Shown here: positions 34,825 through 42,335 of the stretch, piece by piece
Layout: each line of letters starts with the position of its first letter
Numbering within the stretch: position 1 is the stretch's first letter
Source: Pedobacter ghigonis
GTDB taxonomy: Bacteria; Bacteroidota; Bacteroidia; Sphingobacteriales; Sphingobacteriaceae
Direction: 5' to 3'
Length of the DNA: 64,000 bases
Assembly (NCBI RefSeq): GCF_903166585.1
Contig: NZ_CAESCM010000021.1
Location: forward strand, 33,215 to 97,214
Notes under the pieces: model-generated
Databases searched by the model: none
What the model was told of the DNA's origin: nothing
The model's input: the letters and a program-made list of their open reading frames with translations, nothing else
Position numbers and translations under genes: made by a program

Positions 34825-36636
34825 TTATACTAACAAATCTTCCCTCAAAGCCTCAGCCGCAGGATTCACCAGCGTACCAATCAACTCAGGCACCGGAACA
34901 TCAGTACTTTCGCTGTAACCATGAGTGAGTAATCTTACCCGGTTAATGCATACGCGGATAAACTCAGGAACAAACAGATCGAATTTTTCGAATTTGGAAG
35001 ATAACTCAGGGTTTTCCTGCTGGAAAGCTAAAATTACATCTGCCACCTGGCGCCAGAACTGCTTTTCATCCAAGCCCACATAGCTATGGAAAATATTGCC
35101 CAGATACCTGAAAACTGCATCAAAAATGCCCGAGAGGATAAACAGTGGAGCGAGTTCATCATTAATTTCCCTTAAAACATCCACCAGGTCTTCTGGTAAT
35201 CTGGCTTTCGATTCGTCGGTGAGTACAATTTCTTCCACAAAATCTTTGATGATAATCCTTTCCGGAACACCATTCTTCATAACCAGTATGGTATTCTCGC
35301 CATGCGGACTAAAGAAGAAGGCATGTTTGTAAAATATGCGTAGCACAGGTTTTAGGTAAGCCGATAAATAGGCATTTAACCAGGTCGCAGCATCCAGCCC
35401 CGATTTTTCGATCAATGCCTGCACCATGCTCTTGCCCTGATCATCTACGTAAAGCAAGCTGGCCATGGTCATGATGGTCTCGTCTTCGAGCAGGTAATTT
35501 TCGGCACTTTCGCGCCAAATGGCACCTAAAAACTCCTGGTATTGGTAAGGCGATCCCGGAATTTCGCTATACTGCGGGTGCGTATAGGCTACCGTAGCCA
35601 CCTCACCCAAAAGCACAACGCGGGTTTGTTTCAGGTATTCATCGCCTTGCAACATATCTTTAGCCCATTGGGTTACCCTTGGTGCAATAGCCAGTTTTTT
35701 AGGCGATAAGCCCCTGAAAATGGAAGTGTTTAAAATTGAAATGGCTGTTTTTACATAGTGTTTTTTTGGCTCACTTACATTAAAAAAGGTACGGATACTG
35801 TTTTGGCACATGTATTCATCTGCACCCAAACCAACCGGTACAATTAACTGGTGGGCAATATCGTGCGCCAGTTGAAGCACAATTTTATTGTTCCACTGCC
35901 ATTCGTGCACAGGGATAAAGAAATAATCGGCAGGTTGTAGCTGTTGCTCCAAAAGCACCTGATTAAAATCGTGTACCTGTTTTAAGCTTAGCTCTTCGTT
36001 GTAGAAAGAAAATGCCGAAATACTTTCAATGCTTTTAAACGAAGCCCTGCTGTGGTGTACGGCTAACCAGGCCAAACGTGTTCTTTGTGCTGCTTCTGGT
36101 GCGTATTTACCCTGGTCGCTATGGTTAAAGCCTATGCGGCCTTTGTTAATGGTTGCCCATGGGTGACCATCCATTTGGTGCTCTATGGTTTGGTAATCTG
36201 CATTGGCCAGTTCATCGGCATTTAACTTGCCTTTTTCGTGAATGTAAGCGTCGGCATAAAGGGTATTTAAGGTTTCTTCTATAAAATGTGCCAGCGTAAA
36301 AGGTTTAATACCGAAAGTTTGCTGTAGCTCAGTGTAAAATGCCGGTGCATTATTTACCGCCACGCTTTCGCCGTTTACAAACTTTTTAATGCTCTTTTTG
36401 TCGATATGCAGGTAATCGAGTGCACGTTCCTGACCCGAAAAGGTGTAGTAAATCTCTGAGCTATCGGTAGCTAAATGGTAATCATTCCAGCCCGGTGTAC
36501 TGCTGCCCACCAAGGTAGGTTCGGCTAGTTTTTCATGCATCAGTTCTACAATCGATTTGGCGATATAGTTGAGATTTACCTTATCCCAGATTTCTTTTTT
36601 TAAAGGTTTTATTTGATCAAAGTTATTGTAATTCAT
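34825..36636 (-). CDS. IucA/IucC-family NIS siderophore synthetase
   Basis: A 603-residue cytosolic synthetase of the NRPS-independent siderophore pathway, which joins a carboxylate to a hydroxylated amine using ATP. Recognisable segments are GHPWATINKGRIGFNHSDQGKYAPEA (the G-H-P-x-x-P-x-x-K-x-R-x-G-F/L motif, here with A in place of P), FIPVHEWQWNNKI, QNSIRTFFNVSE (S-x-R-T) and FFFSPHGENTILVMKNG (H-x-E-N-x-x). Length is standard. It is the last gene of the operon, 78 bases after the N-hydroxylase, with a hairpin repeat in the gap. As a second synthetase next to the fused one, it may carry out the final coupling or cyclisation; the exact acyl donor cannot be told. Confidence 0.9.
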   Translation of the reverse strand: MNYNNFDQIKPLKKEIWDKVNLNYIAKSIVELMHEKLAEPTLVGSSTPGWNDYHLATDSSEIYYTFSGQERALDYLHIDKKSIKKFVNGESVAVNNAPAFYTELQQTFGIKPFTLAHFIEETLNTLYADAYIHEKGKLNADELANADYQTIEHQMDGHPWATINKGRIGFNHSDQGKYAPEAAQRTRLAWLAVHHSRASFKSIESISAFSFYNEELSLKQVHDFNQVLLEQQLQPADYFFIPVHEWQWNNKIVLQLAHDIAHQLIVPVGLGADEYMCQNSIRTFFNVSEPKKHYVKTAISILNTSIFRGLSPKKLAIAPRVTQWAKDMLQGDEYLKQTRVVLLGEVATVAYTHPQYSEIPGSPYQYQEFLGAIWRESAENYLLEDETIMTMASLLYVDDQGKSMVQALIEKSGLDAATWLNAYLSAYLKPVLRIFYKHAFFFSPHGENTILVMKNGVPERIIIKDFVEEIVLTDESKARLPEDLVDVLREINDELAPLFILSGIFDAVFRYLGNIFHSYVGLDEKQFWRQVADVILAFQQENPELSSKFEKFDLFVPEFIRVCINRVRLLTHGYSESTDVPVPELIGTLVNPAAEALREDLLV

Positions 36637-36687
36637 GGTGTTGTTTTTAATGGTGTTGTTAGTCCGGATTTGCGCTTAGTTAGTGTT

Positions 36688-36710
36688 AGTCCGGATTTGT
36701 AATCCGGACT
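36688..36710. repeat. Short perfect hairpin, GGATT/AATCC type
   Basis: Ten-base arms AGTCCGGATT and AATCCGGACT around TGT, located between the two siderophore genes. It belongs to a family of 10-bp hairpins with a GGATT core also found at 36723 and 63650. Confidence 0.75.
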
Positions 36711-36714
36711 TTAC

Positions 36715-38070
36715 TTATCTCCGGTCGGGATTATAAATCCCGACCAACTGTTGTTCCTCAGCAAATTCATTTTCCGGTTTTTCATCTGGAATGCTAAACT
36801 GCTGGAAGGCAATGCGTTTTTCTACCTTGTAAATTTCAAATCCCAGTACGGCATTGATAATGGAAGCGTTGCGGTAAGCACCCATGCCTAAATCGGGGGT
36901 CACAAAGCCGTGGGTATGCAGTTCGGCATTCTGAACAAAAATTTCATCTCCGTTTACATCAATGGCATAATTGCGGTGCACCTGGAATAGGCCGTCGGCA
37001 TTTCGGCCTATGCGTTCTTGAATAGGACTTAAAAATGCAGGCTCGTTATACTTATAGCCGGTAGCCAGTACCACAAAATCCGTATCTACACTAAAGTTTT
37101 TCTCGCTTTCAGTATGGTAAAAGTCGAGCTGGTAAGCACCGCTAGCTTTAGCGTTTAAATTGTTCAGCTGGCAGTTGGGCATCAGTGCTGCATTTATTTG
37201 TTCGCCATCTACACTCAACTCATACAGTTTATCGAATATCTGGTTAATCAGATCGAAGTTGATGCCTTTAAACAGCGAATTTTGTTTACTCAGCAACTGC
37301 TTTCTTTTGGCATCGCTCAGGTTGTAAAAATGGTCTACATACTCTGGCGAGGTTAATTCCAGCGTCAGTTTCGAATATTCCATTGGGAAAAACCGATCGG
37401 GACGCGTAAACCATTTTAGTTGCAGTCCGTTTTCTGTTTCCGGTAAAAGATCGTAGAAAATCTCTGCAGCGCTTTGCCCTGAACCCACTATGGTGACGGT
37501 TTTTTGCTGTAAAATGCTTTGCTTAAACTGGAGGTACTCCGAAGAGTGTATCGCATTTTGATGCAGGGCAGGCTTAACAAAGTCAGGTATTTTTGGGCCT
37601 GTTCCGGTTCCGAGTACAATCTTTTTGGTAAAAACAGTTTCCGTTGTTCCGGTGCTGAGGTTAATCCGCTCTACTTCGTAAATGCCATCTTTGTAGTGTA
37701 TTGCCGTAACTTTTTGCTCAAACTGGCAGTTCGGAAGGTGGCTGATGGCCCATTTGCAATAGGCATTATACTCTTTGCGCAACACAAAAAAATCTTCCCT
37801 GATATAAAATTTATACAAACGGTCGGTTTGTTTCAGGTAGTTTAAAAAGCTGTACGCACTGGTTGGGTCGGCTAAGGTGACCAGGTCGGCCATAAAGGGA
37901 ACCTGCAGGGTAGCATCGCTCAGCATCATGCCGGGGTGCCAGTTAAACTCGCTGGCCTGATCTAAAAACAGGGTAGATAAACCGTTAATGGGTGCGCATA
38001 AGGCGGCAAGCCCCAAATTAAAGGGACCGATGCCAATGCCTACGATATCGTATATTTTCTGGTTTTGCAT
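36715..38070 (-). CDS. Lysine/ornithine-type amine N-monooxygenase
   Basis: A 451-residue flavin-dependent N-hydroxylase of the IucD/PvdA/SidA family. It converts a diamine or amino-acid side-chain amine to the hydroxylamine needed for hydroxamate iron ligands. FAD site: IVGIGIGPFNLGLAAL at residues 9-24. NADPH site: VTIVGSGQSAAEIFYDLL. The late signature DFVVLATGYKYNEPAF and LHTHGFVTPDLGMGAYRNASI matches the family. The start codon overlaps the preceding stop by one base (TAATG), which indicates translational coupling to the fused synthetase. The last residues (VGIYNPDRR) are encoded by a dispersed hairpin repeat at 36723-36745, so the C-terminus appears to have been altered by repeat insertion. 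Confidence 0.92.
   Translation of the reverse strand: MQNQKIYDIVGIGIGPFNLGLAALCAPINGLSTLFLDQASEFNWHPGMMLSDATLQVPFMADLVTLADPTSAYSFLNYLKQTDRLYKFYIREDFFVLRKEYNAYCKWAISHLPNCQFEQKVTAIHYKDGIYEVERINLSTGTTETVFTKKIVLGTGTGPKIPDFVKPALHQNAIHSSEYLQFKQSILQQKTVTIVGSGQSAAEIFYDLLPETENGLQLKWFTRPDRFFPMEYSKLTLELTSPEYVDHFYNLSDAKRKQLLSKQNSLFKGINFDLINQIFDKLYELSVDGEQINAALMPNCQLNNLNAKASGAYQLDFYHTESEKNFSVDTDFVVLATGYKYNEPAFLSPIQERIGRNADGLFQVHRNYAIDVNGDEIFVQNAELHTHGFVTPDLGMGAYRNASIINAVLGFEIYKVEKRIAFQQFSIPDEKPENEFAEEQQLVGIYNPDRR
36723..36745. repeat. GGTCGGGATT hairpin inside the 3' end of the N-monooxygenase gene
   Basis: Perfect 10-base arms GGTCGGGATT and AATCCCGACC around ATA. The same hairpin with ACA in the loop occurs at 63650-63672. 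Here it forms the last codons of the hydroxylase gene. Confidence 0.8.
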
Positions 38071-40529
38071 TAGGCTTCCTCCGTTTCAAATGGTGATAAT
38101 TTGGCCTGGGCATAGGCTTTAGCTTCAGGGAATTTTTCCCAGTACCAATCGCGGTAGCAAAAGGTAAGATTGGCCATTTTATAAGGCATCTGGATTACTT
38201 TTTCGAGCTTAAAGCCAAGTCGGGTTACAAAAATGTGCATGGCACGACTTTCAACAGCAGCTTCGCCGATGCATTTGCCTACTTCTTTCTGCTCAAAAAT
38301 GAAATCCATTAGAGCCTGACCGGTTTCAAAACTGTATTTCTTGTCTTTATCGGTTGGGGCAATGAGCAAGTGAGCACCATAATCAGTGGTTAATGCCTCG
38401 TAACAAGCGCCTACACCATCACGCATCGGCCAGTAAGGTTCTATGGTGAAGGTGGGTACGCCATTTATCTCGCCAATAAAACTGTGCGAGGCATCGTTGG
38501 GTAACAAGGTGCGGTAAAAGAGTTCCAGCCCTTTAATCGGGCCATCCATTTTCCAGATGGGTTTGGCGTGTTCCTGGTTAAACCAGTCGTGCACCATTTC
38601 CAGATCCCGGTCTATATCAAAAGGACGGATGTTAATCGTTACATCTTCTTTGGGGAAATACCGGCTGTATAGCACCTCTTTGGTTTGCGGTTTAATCAGG
38701 TTTTCTGCAAACAGATATTTAGACAGCGGGTTCGGGAATTCGCGGTAAATGGCCGGATTATCAATCGGTGCACTGGCTTCGTCGATATTGCAGAGGTTGG
38801 TAAGCAGGTTGCCTTTAACTTCCCAGCTGCGGCGGTTAATAATATAATCTACCAAACCGGTAGTATCGCTGTTTTCAAATTGTTTAAACTCTAAATAAAC
38901 CAGGTCGATTAAAGTCTTTTCATCCGCCAGATTATTGCTGGCCAGCGCATTTACTACACCTAAAATATTGTTAATGAGTAAATAGTAAGTCAGTTTCGGA
39001 ATAATGTACTCATTGGGTACAATAGAGCCACTTTCTGCTGCAATTTCGGGATATGCCTGTTGCAGGGCTTCAGCTTTGCTCTCGCTAAAGAAATAGCCCT
39101 GATTATCTCTGAAGTACAATTTGGCTGGATAAAAATCTTTATCCAGTTCTACCATTACGTTTTGCTGGTGAAATTCGAAAGCCATCCCATAATGGTTGTA
39201 CAGGCCTACAATAGGCGCTACGCACAGATGCAGGTATTGTTTAAACCAGTTTACTGCAGTATGGGCCAGGCTTTTGTTTTTGCTGATCGATGCTTCTTCA
39301 ATTACATGTACCAGCCTCGGTTTTTGGCCCAGCAAACCATCCTGACATAAGGCCGCAAGCAGGGTTACGTTTTTCTCTGCCTCTTCGCCCTTAAACGGAT
39401 TGTGCCTGATACTGATGTTAAAACCATCGATGTTTTGCCCCTGATAATTTACGGTAATAAAAGCCGGATCGGTAATGAATTCGATTTCAGGGAATTCGGC
39501 TTTTGCCGCTTTGCCTAAAGTAGTTTTTAAAAGTTTACTTACATCGTAACCACGGTGCAGTTCTCTAACCAGATTAACGCGTTGCGAATTGGTGATTTTA
39601 ACATGGAGCGAAAATTTAAGCATCCAATCGCTCGCTGCATTATACACCGTTCTAACCGATGAGGTTGGGGTATAGGTATCGCCAAATTGCCCGAGGTAAA
39701 TCAGCAGTTTTTCCGCTTGCATGGCTTGTACAGCAGGTTGGTCAAGCAGGTAATCCGCTTCCCAGGGATGCATGGGCACCACTTTGTGGTTAGGGTACCG
39801 ATCAAGTATTGTTATTGTTTCTGTATTTGCCGTCTCTAAAAGTTCAATCCTGAAAAAATCGGTAATATCGAAACCTTCGGCATTTTTTTCGTTGATATTG
39901 GTTGCCGCAATTAAGAAATAGCTAAGCTGGAAACTGCCTTTTGTTTCGGGCGAATATTTAAAAAGCTCGTCAGTACTGTTAAAACCCGACCGGCCTTTGG
40001 GTAGGGGATGGGCATTGTGACCTAAAAACAGCGATTGTTCTGCCGATATAAAGTTCATTTTGGCAAAGTTTACCGGCTTGCCATTTTGCAGGAAGAATGA
40101 AAGAAATTGCTGAAGGTTTTCTACACTATTGGTTAAACGCTGTTTTACCAGGTCGGCAGCTGCATCCGGAAACTCAGTCGAGCTAAATTGCACCGCCAAT
40201 TCCATAAAGCGGTAAATATCAATGGCAGTAATGGCATCTGTTTCAATATCGCGTGCTACAACCGGGAAATTAAATACATGCCGGCCGCTATCTGCATAAA
40301 ACTTTAACGGGGCATATACCTCGTAACCAATGCTGCTAAAATCAAACCTGAGATGCAAGCGGTCTGACTTAGTTGACAGGTAGTTAGCCAGCGGTGCGTC
40401 GTATTTCGGGATGCCTGCATAGCGGGTCCAGTTGGTAAATTCGCGGCAGTAGCTGTTAAGGAGCGCATTAAAGTTAGTTTCTTCTGAAATCTGCTGAAGC
40501 TTGATTAAGTCTAACGTATTCGTTTCCAT
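38070..40529 (-). CDS. Fused IucA/IucC siderophore synthetase and GNAT acyltransferase
   Basis: An 819-residue two-domain enzyme. Residues 1 to about 600 form an IucA/IucC synthetase: VVPMHPWEADYLL, TPTSSVRTVYNAASDWMLKFSLHVKITNSQR and MAFEFHQQNVMVELD are typical. Residues 635-805 form an acyl-CoA N-acyltransferase of the RhbD/AlcB/IucB type (INIRPFDIDRDLEMVHDWFNQEHAKPIW, GACYEALTTDYGAHLLIAP, RLGFKLEKVIQMPYKMANLTF), which acylates the hydroxylamine. A TTG start at 40559 is possible, but the ATG at 40529 is preferred. The first 56 bases overlap the end of the decarboxylase gene, so translation is probably coupled. Fusion puts acylation and condensation on one chain. Confidence 0.92.
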   Translation of the reverse strand: METNTLDLIKLQQISEETNFNALLNSYCREFTNWTRYAGIPKYDAPLANYLSTKSDRLHLRFDFSSIGYEVYAPLKFYADSGRHVFNFPVVARDIETDAITAIDIYRFMELAVQFSSTEFPDAAADLVKQRLTNSVENLQQFLSFFLQNGKPVNFAKMNFISAEQSLFLGHNAHPLPKGRSGFNSTDELFKYSPETKGSFQLSYFLIAATNINEKNAEGFDITDFFRIELLETANTETITILDRYPNHKVVPMHPWEADYLLDQPAVQAMQAEKLLIYLGQFGDTYTPTSSVRTVYNAASDWMLKFSLHVKITNSQRVNLVRELHRGYDVSKLLKTTLGKAAKAEFPEIEFITDPAFITVNYQGQNIDGFNISIRHNPFKGEEAEKNVTLLAALCQDGLLGQKPRLVHVIEEASISKNKSLAHTAVNWFKQYLHLCVAPIVGLYNHYGMAFEFHQQNVMVELDKDFYPAKLYFRDNQGYFFSESKAEALQQAYPEIAAESGSIVPNEYIIPKLTYYLLINNILGVVNALASNNLADEKTLIDLVYLEFKQFENSDTTGLVDYIINRRSWEVKGNLLTNLCNIDEASAPIDNPAIYREFPNPLSKYLFAENLIKPQTKEVLYSRYFPKEDVTINIRPFDIDRDLEMVHDWFNQEHAKPIWKMDGPIKGLELFYRTLLPNDASHSFIGEINGVPTFTIEPYWPMRDGVGACYEALTTDYGAHLLIAPTDKDKKYSFETGQALMDFIFEQKEVGKCIGEAAVESRAMHIFVTRLGFKLEKVIQMPYKMANLTFCYRDWYWEKFPEAKAYAQAKLSPFETEEA

Positions 40530-42015
40530 GTTTTTTAATGATTTTAATGATATTTTCAATATCGCTGATGGTAGTAAGCGGGTTTAGTAGGGTAAATTTG
40601 AGGTAGAATTGCTGGTTAATCTTGGTACCGGCCACCAGGGCCTTACCTTGATTAAACATGGCTTTTTTGATGTATTGGTTCATGGCGCAAACATCTAACT
40701 GTGCGTTTTTAGGGCGGTACCTGAAAACCAGTGCGCTGATATCGGATTCGTTCATAAGTTCAATATCATGGTCGGCCTGCAATAAGCCCGCTATTTCTGC
40801 TGCGGTTTCAATAATGGTATCGAAATAGCCTCCCAGTTTATCGCGGCCCATCATGCGGAGTGTGAACCATAGTTTTAAAGCGTCGAAGCGGCGGGTAGTT
40901 TGTATCGATTTATTTACCTGGTTGGGCAGGCCATCTTCATCATGATCTTTAGGATTTAAGTAATCGGCATGGTGCGTAATCAGGTTAAAAAAGTGCTTGT
41001 CGCGCACCAGAAAACCGCTGCTGCTTACAGGCTGAAAGAAAGATTTATGGTAATCAACCGTAACCGAATGGGCCAGTTCGATACCGTTTAGCAGGTTACG
41101 GTATTTATCGGTGAGCAATAAGCCACAGCCATAAGCCGCATCAATATGGAACCAGGTATTGTATTTTTGGCTAATCGCACCCAGTTGCTGCAATGGATCT
41201 ACATTACCAAAATCGGTGGTGCCCGCAGTACCTACAATGGCAATTGGTATATTTCCCTGTGCCAGTTCTCTTTTTATCGCGTCTTCCAGCAAAACGGTAT
41301 TCATCCTGAAACTGCGGTCGGTTTTAATCTTGATGACGGCTTTTTCGCCCAGGCCTAATAGTGAGGCATTTTTCTGAATGCTGAAATGTGCTTTTTCGGA
41401 AACAAAAATCCTGAATCGAGAAGCCTCGGCAGGCAGGCCATTTACTTTTATGTTGTGGTTCAGGGCGGTAATGGCGTAATGATCTCTTGCCAGTAAAAGC
41501 CCCATTAAATTGCTCTGCGTACCGCCACTGGTAAAAATGCCGTCGGCTTTTTTGCCATAACCAATCTGATCGCAGGTCCACTCAATTAATTTTTGCTCGA
41601 TTAAAGTGCCGCCAGCGCTTTGGTCCCATGTATCGATAGAGGAATTGATGGCTGAAATCATCACCTCGGCGGCAACAGCCGGGATAACAATGGGACAATT
41701 TAAGTGCGCAATGTAGGCAGGGTGGTGAAAAGCAACAGCGTGATTGGTGTAAAGCTGTTCTACTTCTTTCAGCAAAGCATCGTAATTGTCATGCGTTTTT
41801 TCAAATTCGATGGCATCGAATAAGGGTTTCAGTTTGGCTGGCGATACACCGCTGAAGGGCTGCTTGTTGTGGTTCAGGAATTTTTTTACCGCCTGGGTAA
41901 CTTTGCCAACCGCATGCAGGTACTCTGCTTCGTTTTCGTGGTGAAAGATTTCCTTCGCCGGGCTCTCCGTAAGGAAATCGATGAGGTCCTGTTTTTCTAG
42001 GTCTGATGTAAACAT
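40474..42015 (-). CDS. PLP-dependent decarboxylase for siderophore diamine supply
   Basis: A 513-residue group II PLP decarboxylase of the diaminobutyrate/lysine decarboxylase type found in siderophore operons (DesA/RhbB/DdcA-like). It makes the diamine (diaminopropane, putrescine or cadaverine) that is then hydroxylated. Motifs: FTSGGTQSNLMGLLLARD, AIVGTAGTTDFGNVDPL, WFHIDAAYGCGLLL, and the PLP lysine in VTVDYHKSFFQPVSSSGF. No 2,4-diaminobutyrate aminotransferase gene is adjacent, which favours lysine or ornithine as substrate (inference). It is the first gene of the operon and is divergent from the TonB receptor, with a palindromic operator overlapping the predicted promoter. Confidence 0.9.
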   Translation of the reverse strand: MFTSDLEKQDLIDFLTESPAKEIFHHENEAEYLHAVGKVTQAVKKFLNHNKQPFSGVSPAKLKPLFDAIEFEKTHDNYDALLKEVEQLYTNHAVAFHHPAYIAHLNCPIVIPAVAAEVMISAINSSIDTWDQSAGGTLIEQKLIEWTCDQIGYGKKADGIFTSGGTQSNLMGLLLARDHYAITALNHNIKVNGLPAEASRFRIFVSEKAHFSIQKNASLLGLGEKAVIKIKTDRSFRMNTVLLEDAIKRELAQGNIPIAIVGTAGTTDFGNVDPLQQLGAISQKYNTWFHIDAAYGCGLLLTDKYRNLLNGIELAHSVTVDYHKSFFQPVSSSGFLVRDKHFFNLITHHADYLNPKDHDEDGLPNQVNKSIQTTRRFDALKLWFTLRMMGRDKLGGYFDTIIETAAEIAGLLQADHDIELMNESDISALVFRYRPKNAQLDVCAMNQYIKKAMFNQGKALVAGTKINQQFYLKFTLLNPLTTISDIENIIKIIKKHGNEYVRLNQASADFRRN

Positions 42016-42164
42016 TAGTTTTTCAATTTTTCAAAATTTAAGGTCAAAAAGGCAATACCATACCGGGCAAAATGCCGATAGTTTTTTTACTGATTAATTG
42101 GTTAGTTGAGTACTTAAAATAAGCGTAATGTGTAGACTATAATCTCGACCGCTAAGGTATATTT

Positions 42165-42187
42165 TTATTTAGATTGATTAAAAATAA
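42165..42187. promoter_or_regulatory. Operator half of divergent iron promoter, imperfect palindrome
   Basis: This 23-base site matches the perfect palindrome at 42281 in 19 of 23 positions. It ends 5 bases before the predicted -7 box of the decarboxylase promoter on the minus strand, the same geometry as the other copy on the plus strand. Confidence 0.55.
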
Positions 42188-42280
42188 TATTTAAAATAGT
42201 TTTAAACCGTTGTTAATAAGTTGTTTAAGTATAGTTTTTATTTCATTTTTTAGGATGTTTTGTAAAATATTTGATAATTA

Positions 42281-42303
42281 TTATTTGGATTTAATCCAAA
42301 TAA
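42281..42303. promoter_or_regulatory. Perfect 11-bp palindrome operator before the TonB receptor
   Basis: Arms TTATTTGGATT and AATCCAAATAA around a single T. The TTTG at 42284-42287 inside the left arm stands 20 bases before the TTGCTTTG box at 42308-42315, the -33/-7 spacing used in Bacteroidota. A repressor bound here would block the -33 element. A Fur- or DtxR-type iron regulator is likely from context, but the protein is not identified. Confidence 0.65.
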
Positions 42304-42335
42304 ATGATTGCTTTGCGAAAAAAATAAATTATTTG

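Larger units (their letters stand above)
42016..42335. other. Divergent promoter region of the siderophore locus
   Basis: A 320-base AT-rich gap between the decarboxylase (minus) and the receptor (plus). It holds a predicted -7 box on each strand (42152-42159 minus, TACCTTAG; 42308-42315 plus, TTGCTTTG) and one palindromic operator next to each. Confidence 0.6.

Noticed and set aside
40530..40559. TTG start for the fused siderophore synthetase
   Set aside because: An ATG at 40529 gives a normal N-terminus; the extra ten residues have no support.
42210..42335. N-terminal extension of the siderophore receptor from a TTG start
   Set aside because: It would place 42 residues before a normal signal peptide and run through the operator and -7 box.
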